Assembly (NCBI GenBank): GCA_030263805.2
Contig: CP136010.1
Coordinates: forward strand, 558,001 to 622,000
Origin: Pseudomonas sp. FeN3W
Lineage (GTDB): Bacteria > Pseudomonadota > Gammaproteobacteria > Pseudomonadales > Pseudomonadaceae
Direction of reading: 5' to 3'
DNA length: 64,000 nt
The translations under genes and the position numbers were made by a program. The notes beneath the pieces were generated by a model. The model searched no databases, was not told the origin of the DNA, and worked only from the letters and a program-made list of their open reading frames with translations. This document shows positions 1 through 7,978 of this stretch, in pieces (position 1 is the stretch's first letter; the number at the start of each line of letters is the position of its first letter).

Positions 1-1
1 G

Positions 2-262
2 CAGTTGCCGAGCGCCCTCAAGGAGTACAAGGACAAGCTGTTCGGATTGACCATCGATCCGGATCGCCTTGCCGCCATTCGCCACGAGCGCAAACCCAAC
101 AGCCGTTATGCCAGCTTCGCTCAGTGCGAATTCGAGGTCCGCGAGGTGGAAAGCCTGTTCCGCCGCGAGAACATCAACTACATCAACTCGACCCATTTCT
201 CCGTCGAAGAAATTTCTGCAAAGATCCTCGTGGAGAAAGGTGTCGAGCGTCGACTCAAATAA
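2..262 (+). CDS. ppsR: PEP synthase regulatory protein (DUF299), C-terminal part only
   Basis: The reading frame is open from the left edge of the window, so only about the last 86 residues are present. The tail (CEFEVREVESLFRRENINYI, then an STHFSVEEIS segment and a C-terminal basic stretch) matches the end of the DUF299 family of bifunctional serine/threonine kinase and pyrophosphorylase that inactivates and reactivates phosphoenolpyruvate synthase. The P-loop and nucleotide-binding part would lie left of the window. A strong hairpin terminator follows within 25 bases of the stop. The gene converges on the propionate operon. The assignment rests on the tail alone. Confidence 0.85.
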   Translation, partial: QLPSALKEYKDKLFGLTIDPDRLAAIRHERKPNSRYASFAQCEFEVREVESLFRRENINYINSTHFSVEEISAKILVEKGVERRLK

Positions 263-282
263 GTGCCGCTTCGCTAGACAAC

Positions 283-309
283 AAAAAGTCCGCTTGGTGC
301 GGACTTTTT
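283..309. terminator. Rho-independent terminator, possibly bidirectional
   Basis: Perfect 11-base arms (AAAAAGTCCGC and GCGGACTTTTT) flank a 5-base loop, with an A run on one side and a T run on the other. It sits between the convergent ppsR and prpF and can serve both strands. Confidence 0.9.
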
Positions 310-354
310 GCGTTTTTCAGCAGGAAGAATTCGCTTCCGGCAGCTGAAAGCGCA

Positions 355-1542
355 TCAGAAAGAGTCGCCTGGCACGCGTACCCAGCCTTCCATCAGCACG
401 CGCGCGCTGCGGCTCATGATCGCTTTGGTAACGGTCCACTGGCCGTCGATCTGCTTCGCCTCGGCACCGACCCGCAGCGTGCCGGACGGGTGCCCAAAGC
501 GCACGGCCTGACGCTCGCCACCACCCGCCGCGAGATTGACCAACGTACCGGGCACCGCCGCCGCCGTTCCGATGGCCACCGCACAGGTGCCCATCATGGC
601 GTGGTGCAGCTTGCCCATGGACAACGCCCGCACGAGCAGATCGACCTCACCTGCCTCGATGTTCTTGCCGGAGGACGCCCGATAGCTTTTCGGCTGGGAA
701 ACGAACGCAACCTTCGGTGTGTGCTGACGGGTCAGCGCCTCCTCCGCGGTCTTGATCAAGCCCATCCGCAGCGCACCGGCCACACGAATCGACTCCAGGA
801 GAGCCAGAGCGTCCGGATTGCCGTTGATGTCCTCACGCAGCTCCGTGCCCTGATAGCCGATGTCCTCGGCATTGACGAACACCGTCGGAATACCCGCGCT
901 GATCATGGTCGCCTTGAGCGTACCGATACCAGGCACCTCCAGCTCGTCAACCAGGTTGCCGGTGGGGAACATCGAACCGCCCTCCTCGCCGTCGTCGGAC
1001 GGATCGAGGAATTCCAGCACGATCTCGGCAGCCGGAAAGGTCACACCGTCCAGCTCGAAATCGCCGGTTTCCTGCACCTGGCCATCAGCGACCGGGACGT
1101 GGGCGATGATCGTCTTGCCGATATTGGCCTGCCAGATGCGCACCACACAGGTACCGTTCTGCGGAATACGCTCGGCATCCACCAGGCTGGCATGCAGTGC
1201 AAAAGCGCCGGCACCCGTGGAAAGGTTGCCACAGTTGCCGCTCCAGTCGACGAAGGACTTGTCGATCGACACCTGACCATAGAGGTACTCGACGTCGTGA
1301 TCGGGCCGACTGCTCTTCGACAGGATGACGCATTTGCTGGTGCTCGATGTGGCACCGCCCATGCCGTCGATGTGCGCCGAATATGGGTCGGGGCTGCCGA
1401 TTACGCGCATGAACAGCTTGTCGCGCGCAGTGCCTGGCACCTGGCAGCTTTCCGGCAGGTCCTGTAGCCGGAAGAACACACCCTTGCTGGTGCCGCCGCG
1501 CATGTACGTCGCGGGAATCTTGATCTGAGGTTGATGAGCCAT
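355..1542 (-). CDS. prpF: 2-methylaconitate cis-trans isomerase PrpF
   Basis: 395 residues, the usual length for PrpF of the AcnD-type methylcitrate cycle. PrpF isomerises 2-methyl-trans-aconitate (the AcnD product) to 2-methyl-cis-aconitate. The N-terminus MRGGTSKGVFF and the segments GSPDPYSAHIDGMGG and DWSGNCGNLSTGAGAFAL (the catalytic region of the diaminopimelate-epimerase-like fold) are characteristic. It is the last gene of the operon, 116 bases after acnD, and that gap is occupied by a palindromic repeat. In many pseudomonads prpD follows; here the next gene is the convergent ppsR. A cytoplasmic enzyme. The start has a plausible ribosome binding site (AGGAGTC). Confidence 0.95.
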   Translation of the reverse strand: MAHQPQIKIPATYMRGGTSKGVFFRLQDLPESCQVPGTARDKLFMRVIGSPDPYSAHIDGMGGATSSTSKCVILSKSSRPDHDVEYLYGQVSIDKSFVDWSGNCGNLSTGAGAFALHASLVDAERIPQNGTCVVRIWQANIGKTIIAHVPVADGQVQETGDFELDGVTFPAAEIVLEFLDPSDDGEEGGSMFPTGNLVDELEVPGIGTLKATMISAGIPTVFVNAEDIGYQGTELREDINGNPDALALLESIRVAGALRMGLIKTAEEALTRQHTPKVAFVSQPKSYRASSGKNIEAGEVDLLVRALSMGKLHHAMMGTCAVAIGTAAAVPGTLVNLAAGGGERQAVRFGHPSGTLRVGAEAKQIDGQWTVTKAIMSRSARVLMEGWVRVPGDSF

Positions 1543-1573
1543 GAGTGACTCCTGGCTGAGAAATGGATGGACC

Positions 1574-1646
1574 GTAGGGTGGATCGCGCGTCAACGATCC
1601 ACTGCGCAGGCGGGTGCGGTGGATGGAAAAGCGCCATCCACCCTAC
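1574..1646. repeat. Interspersed palindromic repeat (GTAGGGTGGAT type)
   Basis: 73-base element bounded by perfect 11-base inverted ends, GTAGGGTGGAT and ATCCACCCTAC. Inside there are further pairings (GGATCG with CGATCC, and GGTGGATGG with CCATCCACC), so two hairpins can form. It fills most of the gap between acnD and prpF within the operon. It resembles the short repeats scattered through P. stutzeri-group genomes. Confidence 0.75.
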
Positions 1647-1658
1647 GAGGCCGGACGG

Positions 1659-4262
1659 TCACGCCTGCCCGAGGAAGTCCTTGGCGAAACGCTGCAGCAC
1701 GCCGCCGGCCTGGTACACGCTGACTTCCGCCGCGGTATCGAGGCGGCAGGTGACCGGAACACGGGTTTCTTCACCGCTCTTGTGGTGAATGACCAGGGTC
1801 AGGTCGCAGCGCGGCGACAGTTCACCTTCGATATCGAAGGTTTCGGTGCCGTCGAGGCCGAGGGTCAGGCGCGTGGTACCCGGCTTGAACTCGACCGGCA
1901 GCACGCCCATGCCCACCAGGTTGGTACGGTGGATACGCTCGAAGCCTTCGGCGACGATCACCTCGACACCTGCCAGGCGCACGCCCTTGGCAGCCCAGTC
2001 ACGCGAAGAGCCCTGACCGTAGTCGGCACCAGCCACGATGATCAGGTTCTGCTTGCGGTTCATGTAGGTTTCGATGGCTTCCCACATGCGCATCACCTGG
2101 CCTTCCGGCTCGACGCGCGCCAGCGAACCCTTCTGCACCTTGCCGTCGACCACCGCCATCTCGTTGACCAGCTGCGGGTTGGCGAACGTCGCCCGTTGCG
2201 CAGTCAGGTGGTCGCCGCGATGGGTGGCGTAGGAATTGAAGTCCTCCTCCGGCAGGCCCATCTTCGCCAGGTACTCACCGGCAGCCGAATCCAGCAGGAT
2301 CGCGTTGGATGGCGACAGGTGATCGGTGGTGATGTTGTCCGGCAGGATCGCCAGCGGACGCATGCCTTTCAGTGTGCGCTCGCCAGCCAGCGCGCCTTCC
2401 CAGTAAGGCGGACGACGGATATAGGTGGACATCGGACGCCAGTCGTACAGCGGGCTCTTGGCTTGCTCGATGGTGCCCAGATCGAACATCGGGATGTAGA
2501 TTTGCTTGAACTGCTCCGGCTTGACCGAGGACGCGACGATGGCGTCGATCTCCTCGTCCGAAGGCCAGAGATCCTTCAGGGTGACCGGATTTCCGCTTTT
2601 GTCGGTGCCCAGCACATCCTGTTCGATATCGAAGCGCACGGTACCGGCGATGGCATAAGCGACCACCAGCGGCGGCGAGGCGAGGAACGCCTGCTTGGCA
2701 TAGGGATGGATGCGACCATCGAAGTTGCGGTTACCGGACAGCACGGCGGTGGCGTACAGGTCGCGGTCGATGATTTCCTGCTGGATCTTCGGATCCAGCG
2801 CGCCGGACATGCCGTTACAGGTGGTGCAGGCATAGGCGACGATGCCGAAACCGAGCTTCTCCAGCTCCGGCAGCAGGCCCGCTTCTTCCAGATACAGCTT
2901 GGCCACCTTCGAACCCGGGGCGAAGGACGTTTTCACCCATGGCTTGCGCAACAGGCCCAGCTCGTTGGCTTTCTTCGCCAGCAGGCCGGCGGCGACCACG
3001 TTGCGCGGGTTGGAGGTGTTGGTACAGCTGGTAATAGCGGCAATGATCACCGCACCATCCGGCAACAGACCTTCGGCCTCTTCGGCACGTGCAGCGGCCA
3101 GCTTGGCCTCGTCGGCGATGCCACGCTCGTGCAATGCGGAGGTCGGCAAGCGCTTGTGCGGGTTGCTCGGACCGGCCATGTTGCGCACCACGCTGGACAG
3201 GTCGAACTCGAGCACGCGCTCGTACTCGGCGCCTTCCAGCGCGGTCGCCCACAGCCCGGTTTCCTTGGCGTACTGTTCGACCAGCGCAACCTGCTCCGGC
3301 TCGCGACCGGTCAACTTGAGGTAATCGATGGTCTGCTGGTCGATGTAGAACATCGAAGCGGTGGCACCGTATTCCGGGCACATGTTGGAGATGGTCGCGC
3401 GATCGCCGATGGTCAGGCTGTCGGCACCTTCACCGAAGAATTCGACCCAAGCCCCGACCACACGCTCCTTGCGCAGGAACTCGGTCAGCGCCAGAACAAT
3501 ATCGGTGGCGGTGATGCCCGGCTGGCGCTTGCCGGTCAGGCGCACGCCAACGATGTCAGGCAGGCGCATCATCGACGGCAGGCCGAGCATCACGGTTTCC
3601 GCTTCCAGGCCGCCGACACCGATGGCGATCACACCCAACGCATCGACATGCGGCGTGTGCGAGTCGGTACCGACGCAGGTGTCCGGGAAGGCCACGCCGC
3701 CGCGGGCCTGGATTACCGGCGACATCTTCTCCAGGTTGATCTGGTGCATGATGCCGTTGCCGGCCGGGATGACATCTACGTTCTTAAAGGCCGTTTTCGT
3801 CCACTCGATAAAGTGGAAGCGGTCTTCGTTGCGACGCTCCTCGACGGCACGGTTCTTCTCGAACGCTTCCGGATCGAAGCCGGCATACTCCACCGCCAGC
3901 GAGTGGTCGACAATCAACTGCGTCGGCACCACCGGGTTGACCTTGGCCGGATCGCCGCCCTGCTCCGCGATCGCATCACGCAGGCCGGCGAGGTCGACCA
4001 GCGCGGTCTGACCGAGGATATCGTGGCAGACCACGCGAGCCGGATACCACGGAAAATCGAGGTCGCGCTTGCGCTCGATGATCTGCTTCAGCGAATCGGT
4101 CAGCGCTTCGGGCTCACAGCGACGCACCAGCTGTTCGGCCAGTACGCGGGAGGTATAGGGCAGCTTGTCGTAGGCACCCGGCTGAATACCTTCGATCGCC
4201 TCGCGGGTGTCGAAGTAGTCAAGCCCAGTGCCTGGCAAAGGTTTGCGGTGTTCTGTATTCAT
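1659..4262 (-). CDS. acnD: Fe/S-dependent 2-methylisocitrate dehydratase AcnD
   Basis: 867 residues from the ATG at 4262 (MNTEHRKPLPG), the length typical of AcnD; the frame stays open upstream to 4562 but that part lacks similarity and overlaps prpC. AcnD is an aconitase-family enzyme that dehydrates 2-methylcitrate to 2-methyl-trans-aconitate and needs PrpF to complete the step. The 4Fe-4S ligands are visible in AITSCTNTSNP and ACTTCNGMSG, and the swivel-domain active-site segment is GADYGQGSSRDW. It lies 74 bases after prpC and upstream of prpF on the same strand. It is distinguished from AcnA by context and by partnering with PrpF. Confidence 0.95.
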   Translation of the reverse strand: MNTEHRKPLPGTGLDYFDTREAIEGIQPGAYDKLPYTSRVLAEQLVRRCEPEALTDSLKQIIERKRDLDFPWYPARVVCHDILGQTALVDLAGLRDAIAEQGGDPAKVNPVVPTQLIVDHSLAVEYAGFDPEAFEKNRAVEERRNEDRFHFIEWTKTAFKNVDVIPAGNGIMHQINLEKMSPVIQARGGVAFPDTCVGTDSHTPHVDALGVIAIGVGGLEAETVMLGLPSMMRLPDIVGVRLTGKRQPGITATDIVLALTEFLRKERVVGAWVEFFGEGADSLTIGDRATISNMCPEYGATASMFYIDQQTIDYLKLTGREPEQVALVEQYAKETGLWATALEGAEYERVLEFDLSSVVRNMAGPSNPHKRLPTSALHERGIADEAKLAAARAEEAEGLLPDGAVIIAAITSCTNTSNPRNVVAAGLLAKKANELGLLRKPWVKTSFAPGSKVAKLYLEEAGLLPELEKLGFGIVAYACTTCNGMSGALDPKIQQEIIDRDLYATAVLSGNRNFDGRIHPYAKQAFLASPPLVVAYAIAGTVRFDIEQDVLGTDKSGNPVTLKDLWPSDEEIDAIVASSVKPEQFKQIYIPMFDLGTIEQAKSPLYDWRPMSTYIRRPPYWEGALAGERTLKGMRPLAILPDNITTDHLSPSNAILLDSAAGEYLAKMGLPEEDFNSYATHRGDHLTAQRATFANPQLVNEMAVVDGKVQKGSLARVEPEGQVMRMWEAIETYMNRKQNLIIVAGADYGQGSSRDWAAKGVRLAGVEVIVAEGFERIHRTNLVGMGVLPVEFKPGTTRLTLGLDGTETFDIEGELSPRCDLTLVIHHKSGEETRVPVTCRLDTAAEVSVYQAGGVLQRFAKDFLGQA

Positions 4263-4336
4263 GCCGGAAGAACTCAATCCAGTAATGTTCTGTGGGGCGA
4301 GGTTCGGGGAGCCCGGCGACGAGCTCCCCGCTCCGA

Positions 4337-5464
4337 TCAACGCTGGGCGATCGGGACAACCTTGCGCTGCTCCGGACCGATGTACTCGGCGCTCGGCCGA
4401 ATGATCCGGTTGTTGCTGCGTTGTTCGAACACATGGGACGCCCAGCCGGTAACGCGCGAGCAGACGAAGATCGGCGTGAACAGCTTGGTCGGGATGCCCA
4501 TGAAGTGATAGGCGGACGCATGGTAGAAGTCGGCGTTCGGGAAGAGCTTCTTCTGCTCCCACATGGTTTCGTCGACGGCCACCGAGACCGGGTAGAGCAC
4601 GGTATCGCCCACTTCGTCAGCGAGCTTCTTGGCCCAGACCTTGATGACCTCGTTGCGTGGATCGGAAACGCTGTAGATCGCATGGCCGAAGCCCATGATC
4701 TTGTCCTTGCGCTCGAGCATGCCGAGGATGGCTTCGCGAGCTTCTTCCGGACTCTGCCACTGCTCGATCATGTCCATCGCCGCTTCGTTGGCGCCGCCGT
4801 GCAGCGGGCCACGCAGCGAACCGATGGCGCCCGTCACGCAGGAATAGAGGTCGGACAGGGTCGAAGCACAGACACGCGCGGTGAAGGTCGAGGCGTTGAA
4901 CTCGTGCTCGGCGTAGAGGATCAGCGAGACGTTCATCACCTTGACGTGCAGATCGCTCGGCTTCTTGTCGTGCAGCAGCGCGAGGAAATGCCCGCCCAGG
5001 GTCTCTTCGTCGCTGGTGCAGTTGATGCGCACACCGTCGTGGGTGAAGCGATACCAGTAGCACATGATCGCGGGGAAAGCGGCCATCAGGCGCTCGGCCA
5101 CATCGCGCTGCTGGTCGAAGCTGAGCTCCGGCTCCAGCGTGCCAAGCACCGACGAACCGGTACGCATGACATCCATCGGGTGGGCGCTTGCCGGGATGCG
5201 CTCGAGCACTTCCTTCAGTGCCTGTGGCAGGTCACGCATGGTCTTCAGGCGATTCTTGTAATCGGCCAGCTGCTGAGTATTCGGCAGTTCACCGTAGAAC
5301 AGCAGGTAGGCCACCTCCTCGAAATCGCATTCGGCCGCCAGGTCACGCACGTCGTAACCACGATAGGTCAACCCGGCACCGGTCTTGCCCACGGTACACA
5401 GGGCGGTCTGTCCGGCGATCTGTCCACGCAGGCCCGCGCCGCTCAAAACTTTTGCTTCAGCCAT
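4337..5464 (-). CDS. prpC: 2-methylcitrate synthase PrpC
   Basis: 375 residues. It condenses propionyl-CoA with oxaloacetate, the entry step of the methylcitrate cycle. Citrate-synthase fold motifs are present: GPLHGGANEAAM and GFGHAIYSVSDPR carry the active-site histidines, and a C-terminal arginine-rich segment follows. The start at 5464 (MAEAKVLSGAGL) is preceded by AAGGAGAT, an excellent Shine-Dalgarno sequence. An in-frame start 14 codons upstream (5506) is less likely because it lies before that site. Second enzyme gene in the operon, 95 bases after prpB. Confidence 0.96.
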   Translation of the reverse strand: MAEAKVLSGAGLRGQIAGQTALCTVGKTGAGLTYRGYDVRDLAAECDFEEVAYLLFYGELPNTQQLADYKNRLKTMRDLPQALKEVLERIPASAHPMDVMRTGSSVLGTLEPELSFDQQRDVAERLMAAFPAIMCYWYRFTHDGVRINCTSDEETLGGHFLALLHDKKPSDLHVKVMNVSLILYAEHEFNASTFTARVCASTLSDLYSCVTGAIGSLRGPLHGGANEAAMDMIEQWQSPEEAREAILGMLERKDKIMGFGHAIYSVSDPRNEVIKVWAKKLADEVGDTVLYPVSVAVDETMWEQKKLFPNADFYHASAYHFMGIPTKLFTPIFVCSRVTGWASHVFEQRSNNRIIRPSAEYIGPEQRKVVPIAQR

Positions 5465-5559
5465 TGCTATCTCCTTCTTGGATTTGTTCTGGATACTGCA
5501 AATCACGTTGAAAAATGGATCGCAAAGACCCCGTTGGCAAACCCAGCGGGGCCCTCTCG

Positions 5560-6447
5560 TCAGTTCTTCTTCTGCGCGAACAGCGCATCGAGGTGCTGCT
5601 CGAACGTGTGGTAGTTGATGCGATCGTAGAGCTCCATGCGGGTCTGCATGGTGTCGATCACGTTCTTCTGCGTGCCGTCACGGCGCAGCGCGGTGTAAAC
5701 GTTCTCGGCCGCCTTGTTCATGGCGCGGAACGCCGACAGCGGGTACAGCACCAGGGAGACGTCGACGCTGGCCAACTCTTCGGTGGTGTACAGCGGAGTC
5801 GCGCCGAATTCGGTGATGTTGGCCAGGATCGGCGCCTTCACCCGATCAGCGAAGGTCTTGTACATCGCCAGTTCGGTGATGGCCTCGGGAAAGATCATGT
5901 CCGCACCGGCCTCGATGCAGGCAGCGGCACGATCCAGTGCGGAGTTCAGACCTTCCACCGCCAGCGCATCGGTACGCGCCATGATCACGAAGCTGTCGTC
6001 GGTGCGCGCATCGACGGCCGCCTTGATGCGATCGACCATCTCCTGCTGCGAAACGATTTCCTTGTTCGGACGATGGCCGCAGCGCTTGGCGCCGACCTGG
6101 TCCTCGATGTGGATCGCCGCCGCGCCGAACTTGATCATCGACTTGACGGTGCGCGCCACGTTGAAGGCCGAGGAACCGAAACCGGTGTCCACGTCCACCA
6201 GCAGCGGCAGATCGCAGACGTCGGTGATGCGACGCACGTCGGTCAGTACGTCGTCGAGGCCGGTGATGCCAAGATCCGGCAGACCCAGCGAGCCGGCCGC
6301 GACGCCGCCGCCGGACAGATAGATCGCCTTGAAGCCGGCGCGCTTGGCCAGCAAGGCGTGGTTGGCGTTGATCGCGCCGACTACCTGAAGCGGATGCTCG
6401 CTGGCGACGGCGTCACGGAAACGCTGACCGGCAGAAGGAAGAGTCAT
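5560..6447 (-). CDS. prpB: 2-methylisocitrate lyase PrpB
   Basis: 295 residues. It cleaves 2-methylisocitrate to pyruvate and succinate, the last step of the methylcitrate cycle. It belongs to the isocitrate lyase/PEP mutase superfamily: DVDTGFG and IHIEDQ bind the metal, and the loop KRCGH contains the catalytic cysteine (KKCGH in most homologues, so Lys-to-Arg at position two). Its ATG overlaps the stop of the upstream GntR gene by four bases (ATGA), suggesting translational coupling. Confidence 0.96.
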   Translation of the reverse strand: MTLPSAGQRFRDAVASEHPLQVVGAINANHALLAKRAGFKAIYLSGGGVAAGSLGLPDLGITGLDDVLTDVRRITDVCDLPLLVDVDTGFGSSAFNVARTVKSMIKFGAAAIHIEDQVGAKRCGHRPNKEIVSQQEMVDRIKAAVDARTDDSFVIMARTDALAVEGLNSALDRAAACIEAGADMIFPEAITELAMYKTFADRVKAPILANITEFGATPLYTTEELASVDVSLVLYPLSAFRAMNKAAENVYTALRRDGTQKNVIDTMQTRMELYDRINYHTFEQHLDALFAQKKN

Positions 6448-7169
6448 GCATTACCCCTTTCATGTGGTGTTTGCTCAAGAACGCCCGTGAAGTGGCGTTC
6501 GACATTGCGCTTGGAAGCGGCGATATGGCGGCGCATCAGCAGCTCCGCCAGCTCGCCATCGCGTTCGGCGATGGCATCGAGAATCCGGTGATGTTCGGCG
6601 AAGGCCTGATGCGGACGGTTCGGCGTGGTGGAGAACTGGATGCGGTACATGCGCACCAGCTGATAAAGCTCGTCGCACAGCAGCTTGGCCAGCGTGCGGT
6701 TGCCGCTGCCCTGGATGATTCGGTAATGGAAGTCGAAGTCGCCTTCCTGCTGGTAGTAGCCGACACCGGCCTGGAACGCCTCATCGCGCTCATGGGTGCT
6801 CAGTACCCGGCGCAGGTCGTCGATTTCCGCCTCACTCATGCGTTCGGCCGCCAGGCGGCAGGCCATGCCTTCCAGTGATTCACGAATCTCGTAGAGCTCG
6901 ATCAGTTCGGCATGGCTGAGCGACACCACCCGCGCACCAACATGCGGCACGCGAACCAGCAGCTTCTGCCCTTCCAGCCGATGGATCGCCTCGCGCAGCG
7001 GCCCGCGGCTGATGCCATAGGTACGCGCCAGCTCCGGCTCGGAGATCTTGCTACCCGGGGCAATCTCGCCCTTGACGATGGCCGCCTGGATCAGACGAAA
7101 CACGTGCTCGGCCAGGGTGCCACTGTCGAGCTGTTGCGCAGATGGATGAAGCTCAACGGTATCCAGCAT
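6444..7169 (-). CDS. GntR/FadR-family regulator of the propionate operon
   Basis: 241 residues from the ATG at 7169 (MLDTVELHPS); the longer frame to 7256 would begin inside the probable operator region. An N-terminal winged helix-turn-helix (about residues 15-75, with ISEPELARTYGISRGPLREA) is followed by an all-helical FCD ligand domain. It is first in the operon, overlapping prpB by four bases, as in other pseudomonads, where this gene is thought to repress prp genes in the absence of a methylcitrate-cycle intermediate. Two copies of a palindromic motif lie directly upstream (7171-7182 and 7246-7255), consistent with autoregulation. Confidence 0.88.
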   Translation of the reverse strand: MLDTVELHPSAQQLDSGTLAEHVFRLIQAAIVKGEIAPGSKISEPELARTYGISRGPLREAIHRLEGQKLLVRVPHVGARVVSLSHAELIELYEIRESLEGMACRLAAERMSEAEIDDLRRVLSTHERDEAFQAGVGYYQQEGDFDFHYRIIQGSGNRTLAKLLCDELYQLVRMYRIQFSTTPNRPHQAFAEHHRILDAIAERDGELAELLMRRHIAASKRNVERHFTGVLEQTPHERGNA

Positions 7170-7170
7170 G

Positions 7171-7182
7171 ATTGTCGACAAT
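7171..7182. promoter_or_regulatory. Probable GntR-type operator, proximal
   Basis: Perfect 12-base palindrome ATTGTCGACAAT immediately upstream of the gntR start codon. FCD-type GntR regulators commonly bind short TTGTNNACAA-like palindromes. The core recurs 75 bases further upstream. Confidence 0.6.
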
Positions 7183-7245
7183 TCAGTTTTCGATGCGGCG
7201 AAAGTACGCCTGCATTGCCGACCAGTCAACAGACCGCCGCCACAG

Positions 7246-7255
7246 ATTGTCGACA
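7246..7255. promoter_or_regulatory. Probable GntR-type operator, distal
   Basis: ATTGTCGACA, identical to the first ten bases of the proximal palindrome, 75 bases (about seven helical turns) away. The pair brackets the likely prp promoter and could support looping. It also lies upstream of the divergent protease-like gene. Confidence 0.5.
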
Positions 7256-7436
7256 CCTTTACTAAAGTCGTAAAAGCGGCAGCCTTGGTCGAGCTAGCTT
7301 GAGCCGGCCAAGAGCGCCTTGTAGCACCGGGAAACCAGCATGCTAGAATGCCAGCCTTTCGCGCCCCCGGCGCTTGCCCGCAATGCCTGTCGCCGCTCGA
7401 TATCCAGTCATCCCTTCCTTAAAGACAACAGGTTCC

Positions 7437-7973
7437 ATGAGAGTAAAAGCCCACTTCCTGCTGTTCTGTACCTTGCTCCTGCCCGCGATCGGCATCGCTG
7501 CCGACAACACGATTTACGGTCTGAACGAACACGTTGGAATCCCCGACTTCGATCTGGAAGTGGAAGCCAAGCTCGACACCGGCGCCCAGACCGCTTCGCT
7601 CAGTGCGCGTGACATCACCCGATTCAAACGTAAAGGCGAGTCGTGGGTGCGCTTCTACCTCGCCGTCGACAGCGCCCACGCACATCCCATCGAGCGCCCG
7701 CTGGCGCGCATCAGCAAGATCAAACGCCGGGCTGGCGATTATGATCCGGAAGAGGAAAAAACCTATACAGCGCGCCCGGTTATCGAGCTCGATCTGTGCA
7801 TGGGCAAGGCCAAACGCACAATCGAAGTGAACCTCACGGACCGTACCGCTTTCCAATACCCACTTTTGATCGGTTCCGATGCGCTCACCCGCTTCGGCGC
7901 CCTGGTCGACCCCAGTCGCACCTTTATTGCCGGCAAACCCGGTTGCCTCAACGAATCCGACGCTGACGAGTAA
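7437..7973 (+). CDS. Retropepsin-like (ATP-dependent zinc protease family) exported protein, RloA-like
   Basis: 178 residues from the ATG at 7437 (MRVKAHFLLF), which gives an N-terminal signal peptide ending near GIAADN; longer in-frame starts would bury it. The motif KLDTGAQTASL carries the DTG of retroviral-type aspartyl proteases, and LIGSDALTRFG is the second conserved block. This family is often annotated as ATP-dependent zinc protease, a misleading name. It is first of three genes with an inactive transglutaminase/7TM protein and an ATP-grasp ligase; I recall this trio described in pseudomonads as rloABC, linked to osmotic tolerance. Probably periplasmic; its substrate cannot be deduced. 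Confidence 0.8.
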   Translation: MRVKAHFLLFCTLLLPAIGIAADNTIYGLNEHVGIPDFDLEVEAKLDTGAQTASLSARDITRFKRKGESWVRFYLAVDSAHAHPIERPLARISKIKRRAGDYDPEEEKTYTARPVIELDLCMGKAKRTIEVNLTDRTAFQYPLLIGSDALTRFGALVDPSRTFIAGKPGCLNESDADE

Positions 7974-7978
7974 TACCC

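Noticed and set aside
1614..4508. Very long plus-strand open frame (964 codons) opposite acnD
   Set aside because: It is the antisense shadow of acnD produced by high third-position GC; its translation is His/Arg/Gln-rich with no family resemblance, while the minus strand gives a full AcnD.
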